A stretch of 64,000 bases of DNA from Ypsolopha sequella (GCA_934047225.1 OW203992.1:13567501-13631500); one strand, 5' to 3'; positions 1 through 11,490 are shown, counted from the stretch's first letter. Notes: generated by a model from the sequence alone, not told the origin. Numbers and translations: made by a program.

Positions 1-399
1 TACTATCGAATTCCGATTTCCTAAGGATATGTTCGCACTTGAAGTAACGACACAGATTGTTAATAGTTCAATACCCACTAAAGGCAATTTTGAAATTTCA
101 GGTTTTATCTATGTTTTTGATTATAGGCACCTCGTTCAGTTGGCAACTAAAGATACTGAATAGGGAAAAGAAAGAAAGAAAGAAAAGGGGGGCTGGACGT
201 GCATATTTATCTAACAAATGTCTAACAAACTTATTATTTGCCCCGGGCATAATCGATTTCATTAGAATGTTTAACAATGTTTCTTGTTAAATGTGCTTTT
301 ACCAGAATATTGAATTTATATTTGTATTATGGCAGTGCTATCGGAGACCGTTGTTTTATAATTTTCTGTTCTCTGAGAGAGCCTGTAACGTCAGCCTGT
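1..399. other. Intergenic or intronic AT-rich sequence
   Basis: No coding signal, splice-flanked exon or clear repeat terminus was recognised here. If the plus-strand gene at 1299-4254 extends upstream, this stretch would be part of one of its introns. Confidence 0.4.
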
Positions 400-620
400 A
401 ACACTGTGACTGTGACTTGTATTTAACAGTCCATACTCGGAAACACCTATGACACCTCCTCGGGGATTCGTGTCGTCCATCCTTCCATCCATCAGCCGGT
501 CTTCGTCTACTGCTGGATATCGGCCTTTAAAAGATTTCCCCACTCTTGGCGGTCTTCTTGGAAGTAATGCCACTCACACACGCTACAGGCGGGTTGGTGA
601 ACCCTCGCATCAGTGACGCC
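400..620. repeat. Dispersed repeat relic, second copy at right window edge
   Basis: The start of this stretch (a GTGACTGTGACTTG run followed by ACACC spaced blocks) reappears with scattered differences at about 63945-64000. It continues with a GGTCTTCGTCTACTGCTGGA-like block of the kind found in moth LINE coding remnants on the opposite strand. No intact frame remains. Assignment to a LINE is an inference. Confidence 0.4.
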
Positions 621-693
621 GCTGTCCGTCACCAGTCTGTTTTATATAAGGCCTGGCGTTTTATATAAATATCCGGGGATGGATATGTCGTAG

Positions 694-1072
694 GCAAATA
701 GTAAAATTCCGCCGTTCACAAACGGCGTCGTCAGTTTCTAAACGCTTGCTATTTTGCTATTTGACGAAGAATAGTAGAATTCGGCATTTTCTAATTTGCC
801 TCAGCATATAGTAATTCTGTTGGAAGTATTGAGGGTCGCCTCGCTTTATTCGGCTCCCAATATGTACTTACATGTAAACCTAACACGTTTCTCCTCGCTT
901 CGCTTTGCTCCGCTCGTCATCGCACCTATTTTTCACCTTTTTGTAAAACACATTTGATTTCAGCTTTTTAGAAAATGACGAAGTCATTTTACAAAAGGCG
1001 AGCATTTTTCAATTTTAAAACAGCGAGCGTTTAGAAACTGACGACGCCGTTTCGAAATTTTACTATTTTCCT
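694..1072. repeat. Foldback MITE with about 50-bp imperfect inverted ends
   Basis: The left end (about 694-745) and right end (about 1020-1072) are inverted copies; both carry the block GTTTCTAAACGCT or its complement and the AATAGTAAAATT motif. The middle holds a short stretch rich in GCTTCGCTTTGCTCCGCTCG, a motif that recurs in other repeats near 12670 and 13330. No coding capacity. No target-site duplication could be fixed. Confidence 0.6.
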
Positions 1073-1298
1073 GCCACACATACCGGCTTCGATCGGTCCC
1101 AAAGATAGTGGGCCACCTGGCTGTGTCTGTTTGAGAGCTGTCCTCTTACCCTTCCCCGAATAATTTTGAGGGAGTTTGCGAGCAAGTTGGTGGTCCTCCT
1201 CCCACAGTCGAGCCCTCCATCAGCTCTACCAGCTACTAAATTAATTCGTGTCGTGAGGATGTATTTTATGTATATATTTATAAATGAATATGTTTCAG

Positions 1299-4254
1299 GC
1301 CCGACATAGCATTCGAGGCAGCGAGCGGCGCTGGCCCCGCTGAGAAGCCGAGTGCCAGCTGTTGGTTCGACATCGTGCAGAGGTCGCAAGAACTCAAACT
1401 GAGACTCAGTGCTCAAATGTAAGTGTTTTCGTCAGCGTAACCCATAGGCTGCGTTCATTATCATCATATTATATATTTAGAGAAGTCCTGACTCACTCAC
1501 TAACTGACTCAAGACCGCCCGCCCAGCCCTTGAATATAGAAAGCCGAAATTTTGTACAGAGGTTTCCTGTATAATGTAGAGAAGGAATAAGGCTTCCCAT
1601 GGAATCGAGAGAAACGGGATCCACACGAGCAACGCGTTCATAAAAAAATATGACAATGGAATCAATCATTGGACCATGGACCATCGGACCATGCCGATGT
1701 TGGCTAATGAACATGTCCATTGCATTTAGTCTGCCCACTGTCTGTACACAAGGTGTTACGATGATGTTGCTGAAGCCGGAAACTGGCGATAGTACGCATA
1801 CGAGCAAATTTTTGTGAAAAATAATCGAGGAAACGTGAAAAAAAGTCGGTTGTTTCATACTGTATTTTGGTCGAGTAGGTATGTAACTTTTCTATGGAAC
1901 AGCTGATTTTTATTTCGCTGTTTTGGGGTAGGTCCCATAGTAAAAGTTGTTCGTATGAACGAGTATTATCGCCAGTTTCTGGTTTCCGGAACTTCATCTT
2001 AACACCCAGTATCTGTTATACAGGTGAAAAAAATTTAAGGGCCCTGAAGAGGAACTACCTTAAATCCTTTATTTAGCTCATTTTACTGAAAGGAAACATT
2101 CCTTTATTTTTTAAAAGAAACAAAACTGCATTCAAAGATATTCTGAAATTCGCTTGTCTCACCCGGGAATCGAACCAACTAAAAATAAAAAAAATAAACC
2201 CTCGCTTTTTTATTATACGAATCGGTAGGATTATTGTTCAGGATAAATTTGTCTAATAAACATTTGGTATTACACTCATATGTTGTACCCATGAAATTAA
2301 ATATTTATTACAAGTTCTTTATTAACAATAGACACGGTATAATTTTCTAATCTCTCTTACATCCAAAGACATCGTATGAAGTACAAGCTTGCTAATGTTA
2401 TTTATCTTAAGTACCTTGTTGAAGACTTCAATAAGAAAATCGTTAAATGGTAATAATAATTCTATGCACAGCACAATTCCTTCTTGCACTATGCGTACTG
2501 ACAAAAAGTTTAAAAAGGGAACGTATTTTTTTTGCAACGCAGGGCAATAAATTTGAAGTTCGAACGATAACTAACGATATTTAAGGTAGTTCCCCTCCAG
2601 GGCCCTTTAATTTTTTCCACCCTGTATAAAATCGAAAAGCTGGAAAAGGAAAAAATTCATGAGAAAGAGTGAGGTGGCGCTCTACACACTTTTTTGTGCG
2701 CGTATCACTCACACGAATGCCAAAATCGCGATTCGATTCCTTGGATCGTGACAATGATGAACGGTACAAACGATATGGGTTTGGATACGCGATCGCTTAA
2801 TAATTAAAGAATGAAATTATGAAATCAAAATGTTCCACGTTTCAGAAACGTCACATCTGTATGGCAAATGGCATGTCTAAACAGCCGTTCATACTGTGTT
2901 GGGTTTGCAAAAACGTAACATTATGCAACGTAATTTTAAACGCAATTTGAATATTTATTATACTTTCAACGCAGGCAGAGCTGCGGGCACATCTAGTAAT
3001 ATAATGAAAAATATTGATTCAACTGATGACCACCACGAGTAGGTCGAAATAATGAAAAATTATATTAACGCATAATATAACAATTATAGGCCGAGTGGCG
3101 AGGCAGGTAGCGGCCCATGGTCGCCGCCGGTGGTCACGACAACGACGCCGAGCGGCGTGCTCGCGCCGGTGATGAGCGTTGCGCAGGTCCCCTCGATGCC
3201 GGCGCCGCCGCGGCCCTCCATGTGCTGCGACGATGATGACAATAACAGGTTACTGATTTATACTTCTTTTTAGAGTTCTTCTGCTTTCAAATGCTTTGTT
3301 AATTTTTAATATGATGACGTACAGGTGACTCAACAAGAGTTGAGGCGAACAACACACGCATAGGCTTGCATGTGTTCGTGAATATGTACACGCTCGCGGC
3401 GGTGACGTCATTTTGTAGCATAACTGAGGAACGCTCTTTGGCTTGCTTTCACACATTAAATGTATTTAGCGTAAGTGTTTAAGTTGACTGGACTAGATTT
3501 TAGACAGCATGTTTTTAATTTGCTCTACCCGATATATAATAAATAACGGATTAAGGATCAATGGAAATAAATTCTAATTCATTTATTTACCACATAACTC
3601 CTACTAATTTATAATTACCAGTACACTAAATTTGATTTAATGATCGCTGTACGGTCTATGTTCAACAGTGGACGACCATAGGCATACGATATCAGGCACT
3701 TAAATAAATATTTAAATTTAAAGTACTCTTCTTAGATGAGATGAACACTTCTAATACGGAAACTTTCTTCTGTTTGAAGTTCGCGAATAAAAAAAAAACA
3801 TCCTATATTCAAGAAAAGTATCTGTGTTAGTACTGTGCTCGCCTCAACTCTGGTTGAGCTACCTGTACCTACTCATTTAATACTGTTTTACAGGTCGCGG
3901 CAGTAAATAATGCACATCGTATCATCTCTGTCGCACGAAGCACTAACAGTTCAGTGACAGAGACGACGCTCTACAAAGCCGAGGATAGCCGATGTGCATT
4001 ATTTTTTGCCGGGTACTGTAATAGATTATTTCGGTAACTCGAACAAGACTAATAAGAAACATTTTGTCAATAGTGAGTGCGACACGGCCTCGGTGGCATC
4101 GAACCTAACGCGCATGTACGTGTCGGAAGAAGACGAGAAGTCGGAAGTCGCGATGGACCAGACGCCGACGGACGCCAGCTACAACCTCGGGAAACGACCA
4201 AGAGTCATGATCACGCATACCATCTTACTCAAGCGTGAAGTAACTAAGTTATAG
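1299..4254 (+). CDS. C-terminal exons of an unrecognised protein (partial gene)
   Basis: Three exons join in one frame: 1299-1418 (after TTTCAG, before GTAAGTG), 3090-3248 (after TTATAG, before GTTACT) and 4074-4254 (after CAATAG, ending TAG). Phases match at both joints: AT|G gives Met and AG|T gives Ser. The encoded tail is about 153 aa. The first exon has a short conserved-looking patch, CWFDIVQRSQELKLRL. The second is Pro/Thr/Ser-rich and ends in an acidic CCDDDDNN run. The third carries TASVASNLTRMYVSEEDE and ends in a basic KREVTKL tail. The exons are much more GC-rich than the surrounding DNA. The open frame needs upstream exons, which must lie left of the window or were missed. The low-complexity acidic and proline-rich composition suggests a disordered cytoplasmic tail. 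The family is not recognised and no function is proposed. Confidence 0.65.
1751..2007. mobile_element. MITE, GGTGTTAAGATGAAG-ended family, copy 1
   Basis: The ends are inverted: GCCGGAAACTGGCGATAGTA near the left edge and its complement near the right, with the outer ends close to GTGTTAAGATGAAG. A second copy lies at 8812-9051 and a decayed one near 26490-26640. It sits within the intron between 1419 and 3089. Non-coding, so mobilised in trans if at all. Confidence 0.65.
2017..2628. mobile_element. Foldback element, internally deleted copy
   Basis: Ends TATACAGGTG and CACCCTGTATA are followed inward by inverted copies of a block containing GGGCCCT and GGTAGTTCC. Most of the interior is shared with the longer copy at 52561-53596, whose second arm is much longer. 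This copy therefore looks like a deletion derivative that kept one full arm and only the tip of the other. It lies directly after the MITE at 1751-2007, in the same host intron. Confidence 0.65.
3899..4010. repeat. Short foldback in host intron
   Basis: GGCAGTAAATAATGCACATCG at the left is mirrored by CGATGTGCATTATTTTTTGCC at the right, with a 70-base loop. It lies about 60 bases before the last exon of the 1299-4254 gene and probably is a small MITE. Confidence 0.55.
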
Positions 4255-4282
4255 ACCGTATTCTGGTGGGTAATATATCATG

Positions 4283-4330
4283 CTATGCGCATTATATTTA
4301 CAGGTCTCCCACAAATATAATGCGCATAGC
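4283..4330. repeat. Near-perfect hairpin just after the stop codon
   Basis: GCTATGCGCATTATATTT is followed after 12 bases by its complement. It starts 29 bases downstream of the TAG at 4254. It could lie in the 3' UTR of the upstream gene or be the tip of a MITE. Confidence 0.5.
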
Positions 4331-4381
4331 AATCTATAGCCGAGTGACCGGACGTGCAAAATCTGTCATTGATTGTATATA

Positions 4382-4920
4382 GACTAGGAGCGTACAGTAG
4401 GTAACCCTATGTATCGAGTAACCATTTTTAGTTGTGTAGAAAAAAAAAACTACTTACATCAAAATAAATATGGTTGGCTAGGTGCAACCTGGAGTATTTT
4501 ATTTTTGCTGACTGTACAAAATGCTCCAGGTTACGCCAACCCTGTCTATTTTGATGTAGTTTTTGTTTCTACGCAACTACGAATTGGTTACATCTTGCTG
4601 AAAATGATGCTAAATAAATTTTTTCAAATAAATAGATCTGGTAAAATCAGGCTGACTCACGTCTCACGTTAGTACCAACATGGGGCGTGCAAACCTTATT
4701 TTATTAAGCACATTTTGATGTACTCTATCGAACGTAGAAGGGCACTACTGTTTCCTATAGAAGTGACCTTTTTTTCAGAAAAAAATAAAAATGTTGCTGA
4801 CTACAACATGCTTCAGGTTGCGCTCAGCCAACCCTGTTTATTTTCACGTAGCTTTTTTTCTTCGAATTGGTCACATCTTGTTACTCGATACATAGGATTA
4901 CCCACGGTGCGCTCGTAGTC
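4382..4920. mobile_element. Tc1/mariner-type MITE, TA target site
   Basis: About 41-bp imperfect terminal inverted repeats run 4382-4422 and 4880-4920; both carry CCTATGTATCGAGTAAC or its complement. The element is flanked by TA on both sides. The interior holds repeated GCTGACT and CCAACCCTGT blocks in both orientations and no open transposase frame. Assignment to the TA-inserting class rests on the flanking dinucleotide alone. Confidence 0.6.
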
Positions 4921-5138
4921 TAATAATAGAATGTGTAAGGAAATACGAACTTTGCCGAACAGTGCCGAAGATCTGTATGCGCAATTTATGTATGGTTAGA
5001 ACCATATGATCTATAGTAGACTATATGATCAGATTCAAATGCTATTAGGCCTTTGTCGTACTGGTCACAGTTATGAATATAGAGACTTTTAAATTGTTTA
5101 TTTATCAGCTGCCGAGGTTTCAGCACACCAGCACTCGT

Positions 5139-5284
5139 AGCATAGTGTTTAATCGCGTGCGACGCCACTTAGTTGAATCACAAGTGCGAGGAGCGTGACA
5201 CGATGTTTTTTCGATTAAACAGTATGCCACGCTCTTCGCACCTGTGATTCAACTAAGCCGCGTCGCGCGCGATTAAACACTGCT
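5139..5284. mobile_element. Small foldback MITE
   Basis: Two arms of about 57 bases (5139-5198 and 5227-5284) are inverted copies; shared blocks include TAGTGTTTAATCGCG and CTTAGTTGAATCAC with complements. The loop is about 30 bases, so the RNA would form one long imperfect hairpin. Confidence 0.65.
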
Positions 5285-5289
5285 AGCGG

Positions 5290-6044
5290 CCAGTTCAATG
5301 CATAAAACATGCACCGGGTCCATGACTCCTCCCTAAATGCCAGGTATTTTTTTAAATCTACTGATTATACTAAACAAGAATTTTAAAATTTTTCCTAACT
5401 ACTTAAATACTACTGTAAATGGGGCAAATTATTTTTTTGCACGTGTATGATTCGGAAAAGTTTTTTGATGTTGAAAATGTGATTACAGGGAATAAGATAA
5501 AAACAAATTCAAAAATGGTCAGTTATTACAACATAAATAAATATTTATTAATATTAACTATTTCAACTAGCTGCTCTTAACAGCTTATTGCAGCACTCCA
5601 ATATGGACCCACGTCTGCCAACATGATAAACGAGAAAGCCTATCAGCAATTGAACTGCATCAGACTTCTAACAATGGATGTTTAACAGTAATTTTAATTT
5701 AATACCTAGAAATTAATGAATTTGTTTCTATATTTTATAAATGTTGGAGCTACTCGGGAGCCGTTACTTGTATGTTATATTATTATATATAGACATTGCC
5801 AACCAGGGTACCTACTTGTGCGCGTTTAAATGTAGCTTTTATTCGTCTTTCATCAAACAAACACTGTCTGTCTCTGTCAAAACTCTGTCTTTAATCGCTT
5901 TTCTCTGACTTTTTTCACTAAATCGGTACTGCATCTGCATAGCTACCTATGGTCACAGCGGGAGATGACAAGACTCAGAGATTCCATCGTGTTAGTTCGT
6001 AAACCGTTAAAAAGAGAGTTAAAAGCGACTACAACTAATCACAT
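5290..6044. other. AT-rich intergenic sequence
   Basis: No exon, long open frame or paired repeat ends were recognised in this stretch. Confidence 0.4.
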
Positions 6045-6190
6045 ACAACCCGTACGAATTAACTGTGCACCACGCGCTGTGACGTCATTTGGACGGTACG
6101 GTATCGCTACTGAGCGCTTATGGCGAATGCGGGGTGCCGCGCGGGGCAGCGGGATACCAGCGGAGTGCACAGTTGATTCGTACGGGTTGT
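6045..6190. repeat. Inverted repeat, 26-bp arms
   Basis: ACAACCCGTACGAATTAACT at the left arm is mirrored at 6165-6190, each arm 26 bases with one or two mismatches. The loop is GC-rich relative to its surroundings. Probably a MITE. Confidence 0.55.
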
Positions 6191-6286
6191 ACCAATGCAA
6201 TCACAATAACAACTAACGCATTCGAAGCGGCAACGAATAGACGCTGAGGCGGAAAATACATTTATTTCTATATGCCGAGCGAGGAG

Positions 6287-6380
6287 GTACGGACGCCAGC
6301 ATGACAGGCTACCTATTGGTAGTTCTTATTGCGGCGACATAGCCGTTAAAATCGTTTACAAATAGGTAGCTTGAACTGCA
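6287..6380. repeat. Dispersed short repeat, copy 1
   Basis: The stretch from GTACGGACGC to TTGAACTGCA recurs in inverted orientation at 43891-43982 with moderate divergence. It has internal partial inverted symmetry around CTACCTATTG and AATAGGTAG. Non-coding. Confidence 0.55.
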
Positions 6381-7152
6381 AGCGACTGTACTTCGTTGGA
6401 ACATCTAAGTCTTGTCGTACTATATCGTAAAATCTTGGCGGGAAAGCCTTTGAACTGTTGTTTCTCAAGTTATATAATCGAATTTCAATTTAGACTAAAG
6501 CTCCGGAACCATTGAATAGTGAAACCCGAATTAAAGTAGATTCTCTAGTTATAATTCGGTGCACACTTAATCGTGTGAATCGACAGTTTTCACGATAAAA
6601 AAGGGATTAGTTTTCACGATTTACCCTAATTCACACCCAGCCCTGACTAGCAAAATTGTAACATCCATGATTAGCCTGATTAAACAGAGAGACGAATAAA
6701 CATCTGCTTACTTTTTAATATTAGGTGTATTTAAATGGTTATAATTACTTTTGATATCTGTAATTGGACCAAATTTTGGCGCTCAAAAATAGGTACCCGG
6801 TATAGACCACTAATGACCAAATGTAGACACTCGCCTAGACAGTACTTGTATTGTAATTATAACTGAATTAAGAACTGGTAAAATAAACCGTACAAATAAT
6901 TACCTAACTAATCTAATCAAATATTCTATTCGGTCGCTCTTAAATATAAGGAAAACTCTGTATAGCGTACGTCATACACTGTGTACGGATTCCGTCCATA
7001 GACGTTTCAAATGGCACCGCACGTGAGTATATAGAATATTTTGAAAATTATTTTGCAGTATTGAATGAAGCGTCTACACTACAACTACATGCTTCAGTTT
7101 TCCAGACTTTTCTCAAATTAATGAGATTTTCAAATGAATGAGCGCCCAACAT
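6381..7152. other. AT-rich intergenic sequence
   Basis: Nothing beyond anonymous AT-rich sequence was recognised between the short repeat and the hAT MITE. Confidence 0.4.
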
Positions 7153-7160
7153 CTATGACG

Positions 7161-7421
7161 CAGTGGCGTGCATAGAACTTTTTCAGAAAAGCAACCAGAA
7201 AGTCAAGTTTATCAATAAAAAAAATATGAAAAAATTTAAATAACAATTTGAAAAAAAAAAATTTGGTATGAAAATGTTCATTTTAGGGTAGGCAGTGCCT
7301 ACCCGTGCGTTATACAAACTTTCTTTTTTCAAAGGGTTATTGAAATTTTTTCATATTTTTTTTATTGTCAAACTTGACCTTCTGATTGCTTTTCCGGAAT
7401 AAAGTTCTATACGCGCCATTG
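7161..7421. mobile_element. hAT-type MITE with perfect 8-bp TSD
   Basis: The 261-bp element starts CAGTGGCGTGC and ends in the near-complement GCGCGCCATTG-like terminus, giving imperfect inverted arms of about 50 bases. CTATGACG flanks it exactly on both sides (7153-7160 and 7422-7429). Termini of CAGTGGCG form and an 8-bp duplication are typical of the hAT superfamily. The interior has no coding capacity and holds a GGTAGGCAGTGCCTACC palindrome. Confidence 0.85.
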
Positions 7422-8034
7422 CTATGACGAGGGTGTTAGTGGGTTGAATCCTTATTAGAGCATTTAATACTCAAAGGTTCTATCGATCAAATAGGTATTA
7501 CGGGGAATTATATATAGGCGTGTCTATATGTATAATATATAATAAACAATCAAATTCTCACTGTTTATCGTTAGTTTAATTATGTTAGTTTTATCGTGTT
7601 TTAAGGGTAAATATAGAATACTAACTGTGGACGATGTTTTTATTATAATTTCGCATTGCACCGTTTTTTCCAATTTTTTTCTTATTCTGAAGCTCTGATT
7701 TTACACATTAAGGCCCAAGGAGCCACGTATCCGATTGAAATAGTATTCTGAGATTTTTTCTTTGGTATTGCAATAGGTAAGTAATGTGCATTTCTGACCA
7801 AAATACTATTTATATCTTTCGATTAAAGGCCGGTACACACCGGATGTGTACGCGTGGCGTTGCGCAGGGCAGCTCAAGTTATATTGTATTCCGTGCACAA
7901 TGCGTCAGTTTAGTTTCATACAACAACTGATGCTGCCACGCACAACGCATCAAGTGTGTATCGACCTTTAAACCCAGTAAACGGTGTCAGTCACCAGCAA
8001 GGTCTTTGTTCCAAATCAAAATATAATCCTGGGA

Positions 8035-8171
8035 GTCTAGCATAGCAGACCATATCGTACTTTAACAGCTCGATACAACATAATGTCTATCCCTCTCGAG
8101 GTAGATCAACAGAGTGAGAGACAGCACTGTATCACGCGCTATCGAGCTCGATATGGTTTGCTATGCTAGAC
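8035..8171. mobile_element. MITE, GTCTAGCATAGC-ended family, copy 1
   Basis: GTCTAGCATAGC and its complement GCTATGCTAGAC bound a 137-bp element. A second copy in inverted orientation lies at 40447-40580 inside a PDCD10 intron. Both share the internal blocks CCTCGAGGTAGATCAAC and TATCGAGCTCGAT. Non-coding. Confidence 0.75.
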
Positions 8172-8811
8172 TAGCTGATCTTCAAATATCTAGGAAACAG
8201 TGTCAAAGGCAAAGCCGCGTTTTCTATCGTAAACCGTTAGAAATATCTAGGAAATAGTTAAAGTAATAATTATAAATGAATAATTTTGTATATGATTCAA
8301 GCGTTTTAAGGTTTTTTATCACCGTTTTGTGATTTTCATACAAAATCAGTCCCTTTGCTAACTTTATGCAAGGTATGCTTGTGAAACACAGATGCGCGAG
8401 TGTAAACACGATTTCAAAATTTAACCAGAATTTCTCCTAGATAGCACAGAAGAAGTTAAGTCATTAGCGAAAACTTAAGACAAGAATATTGTTTACAAAT
8501 TAAAATTTTAATTGACTGAACTAAAACTCTCATGAGATGAAATGAGAGAATTGAAGCATTAACCAATTATATGGTCTAAGAAAAATATAGAAGTAATATA
8601 AGTGAGAAGGCCGCCTATTGTTGCCTTCTTTTATAGGTTTGTTCTTTTCCTTGTTTTATTTATTTTGGTGTACAATAAAGAGTATTTGCCTTGTCTTGAA
8701 GAAATTTTGCCCATTACTACTCGATTTATGAGACCAAAACTTTCATAAAGTTGAAAAAATATTACTTTTAGAAAGGTTAATGCAAAAAAAATGTATATTT
8801 TACTAGTATAC
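8172..8811. other. AT-rich intergenic sequence
   Basis: No gene or paired repeat was recognised here. Confidence 0.4.
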
Positions 8812-9051
8812 GGGATGTTAAGATGAAGTTGTGCAAGCCGGAAACTGGCGATATTACTCGTCCATACGAACAACTTTTACTATGGAGCTGGCCTTTGCAT
8901 CGCGAAAAATGTTCCATAGATAGCCGACCAAAATGTATGAAACAACAGATTTATTTCTTGATTACAAGATTTTTTTTTCACGGAAAGTTGTTTGTATGTA
9001 GTACGGATACTATCGCCAGTTTTCGGCTTCCGCAACTTCATCTTAACACCC
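8812..9051. mobile_element. MITE, GGTGTTAAGATGAAG-ended family, copy 2
   Basis: The left end, GATGTTAAGATGAAG, and right end, CTTCATCTTAACACCC, are inverted and each is followed inward by a GCCGGAAACTGGCGAT-like block. Same family as 1751-2007. The short open frames across it are accidental. Confidence 0.7.
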
Positions 9052-9866
9052 TGTACGTATATTGTATACTTACTAAAAAAGAGGAACCATGAAAAATTCC
9101 TATTTTTTTTGCGTTCCTCTGATTTGGTTCACCATGAGTTCCATAGTTCCCATTCCATAGAGTCCCATCGTTGGAGGGTGTTATTGATGGTCTAGCTAGT
9201 ACAATGTTCTGTATACAATGTGTTGAACCTTCTGCTTTTAATCGCTAATGCGAGGAAATAAAAAAGTGTGTTTGCAACAACGTTTTCACATCGAAAATTT
9301 TAGTGCCGCCGCCAAAAATTTTATGTGATTTTTTCTTTTTTCGTCGTGCGGCTATAACCTTTTTTGAGGGCCGTGGCTGTCCCGACTTTAGTCACTTTTG
9401 CAAATTCATTGCTATTTTTCTTTATTAGGTAATTAGTTGAAATCTATATCTATCTATACCTTGGACCAAATTGGTCCGAGATCTATACTTACAAAATGCC
9501 TTACTAGGAACGTTTAAAATTGGGCTTAGAAATAATAAAAAAAAGAACTGTAAAGAAACCGAACGAAAATTTATTTTCAAGCTATGTTTACTGCTATTAA
9601 AAAAATATTAACCTCACAAAATTTCAGGATGTAGTCTTTTGGACCGGGCATTAATGAGTCAGTCAGTCAGTCAAGACGAATACTTTACCTATATATATTT
9701 ATGTCGTGGCCATATTTTAGAATTTACCATTTCATGATTTGATCAGCCATAACATGAAATCTGGATTAAGATCAGACGACCAACAACCAAAGTAGGTATG
9801 TACCTATTTTTGACTATGTTAAAAGATTTTCCAAGTTTACTATTTCATACTTTATGGTATGCTCAA
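9052..9866. other. AT-rich intergenic sequence with short GTCA run
   Basis: A short (GTCA)n run lies near 9658-9676. Otherwise nothing recognisable as gene or repeat end was seen. Confidence 0.4.
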
Positions 9867-10116
9867 TTTTTAACCGACTTCAAAAAAGAAGGAAAAATAT
9901 ATGTTATCTAGAAGTCGGCGTATTTCCTACGATATAGCAACATAAAAACTAATATCAGAGCGCCGAATTCTAGATAACATAATGTTTCAGGAAGAAAGAA
10001 GTCGGCAAAAGTGTTGCTTTGGTACCATCGGTCTTTATAGAATTATTATTAACTTTTTAGTGAACGCCTGCTGTTACTATTGAAGTCGGTTACTATTTTT
10101 TTGTTAAACGTTTATT
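9867..10116. mobile_element. Palindromic MITE (ACCGACTTC-ended), one arm shortened
   Basis: This is a partner of the longer palindrome at 14281-14633: it shares TTATCTAGAAGTCGGCG, GGTACCATCGGTCTTTAT and the GAAGTCGGTT end. The left arm is truncated relative to that copy. On the minus strand its outer edge provides AATAAA (10116-10111), the first canonical polyadenylation hexamer downstream of the 11283-10392 gene. Confidence 0.7.
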
Positions 10117-10391
10117 TGATACGATATGGCCACGATATAAGATTAATTAGAAAATAAAACTATTTTGTGAAGTTCTATTTTGTATTAATTACTTATATAA
10201 CTGCAAAATTAACAATAAGTATTACACAGTTCCCTACACGTATAGCAACATTATGACCTTTGGTTAGTACTTTTTGTACTCAGAATCACGTAACGTTTTG
10301 CGCTATACAAATGACACACTATAAATAAACATTCATCTGTTCAATCACACAACGCACACAATCAGGTACACATAATCGGCTAATGTGAATA

Positions 10392-11283
10392 TTACCGATA
10401 GTGATAGCCATCCCCTCCGCCGGCTTTATGTTGGCTGAGGTACTCCTCGATGGCTTTGTCATAGCTCTTCGCCTCCAAGGAGCCGCCGTCGCTACTACCA
10501 GGATGGTACCCGTAGTAAGCGTTGGGCTGACCGTTATCGTAAGAGCCTCCGTGACCATCAGACGAATGCTCATCTACGCTTGCGCCGAAGCCGCCATTAC
10601 CTCCATCGAACGAGTGCGCGTCACCCATGCTCAAGGGACTAAACTGTTCTTCGGGATGATCATTTTCATGGGCATTGTATGCTGGAGAATCATGCGCGCC
10701 TTGGTAGGAGCTGGCGCCTTCGTTGGCCACCTTGTGCGCGGGCGAAGGTACCTCAACTATCTGCGGCACGGGGACTGGGTACGGCTTTGATATATGCACG
10801 GGGTATGGCACCTTCTCGATTATCTTTACCGGGTAAGGAACCGGCACCTTAACCGCCACGGTCTTCGTTATTTTTATCACTTTCACCGGAGTCTCCGGTA
10901 TTTCCACGTGCTGACCGAGGACGGTCAGTTTCGTCTCGTACTCATCCACGGGAATGGTGTGGGAATGTGAAGCCATGCTATTGTAGGCGCAGCATAATAG
11001 TATTATTAATTTCTGAAAAAATACATAAGATAATTAAAATTTCAGAAACAAAAAACTTTTCGTGTCGTTTAAGCATAGAGGAAATTAATGTTTGCCGTAA
11101 ATTGTTTATTATTGAACCAAGTGCTCTACATTTAATAAAAGTGTACTTGCAGTAATCACCTACTTAATTTTTTGTCTCAAGCCCAATAGACTGTAAAAAG
11201 CAGGCTATGAAGTCTTTATGCAATGGTTATATCACATTTGTAAACAACCAATAAATACAAAAGGTACTGACCGCAGTTTCCAT
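10392..11283 (-). CDS. Secreted cuticle-type protein with PYPV repeats
   Basis: Two exons on the minus strand. Exon 1 is only four codons (11283-11272: ATG GAA ACT GCG) before a GTCAGT donor; exon 2 runs 11012-10392 after TTTTTCAG and ends in a stop. The join is in phase and gives 210 aa starting METAKLIILLCCAYNS, a clear signal peptide that neither exon encodes alone. Mature residues about 40-80 carry VKVPVPYPVK, EKVPYPV and KPYPVPVP repeats, of a type seen in insect cuticle and other extracellular matrix proteins. The rest is Gly/Ser/Asp/His/Tyr-rich with a short charged helix-like stretch (KAIEEYLSQHK) near the end. The ATG has a GCCACC-ATGG context, and a TATA box and initiator lie 45-75 bases upstream. 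The exact cuticular family is not assigned: no chitin-binding Rebers-Riddiford motif is seen. Confidence 0.85.
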
Positions 11284-11326
11284 GGTGGCGTGTTAAGTGG
11301 ACCTCCACTAGTAGTGCAGTTACAAA

Positions 11327-11361
11327 ACTGTCGAATCACAAGAGTACCAGAGGTTTATATA
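11327..11361 (-). promoter_or_regulatory. TATA box and initiator of the secreted-protein gene
   Basis: Read on the minus strand, TATATAAACC lies at 11361-11352 and an ACAGT initiator-like motif at 11331-11327, about 30 bases downstream. This spacing fits an arthropod TATA/Inr core promoter. The predicted 5' UTR would be about 48 bases to the ATG at 11283. Confidence 0.6.
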
Positions 11362-11490
11362 GATAGTGCCCTCTCGCAACGACGACGGGTCGAGATTTGT
11401 GACTTTCTTTCAGCGGTTACCGGCAGTACCTATCTAGTGGTCGAGCGGTCGGCGGCGGCGTGGTGCAATCATACAAGCCAATTTGCCTGA

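Noticed and set aside
10401..10790. 129-codon open frame on the plus strand
   Set aside because: It is the antisense shadow of the secreted PYPV protein, which has a signal peptide, promoter and splice signals on the minus strand.
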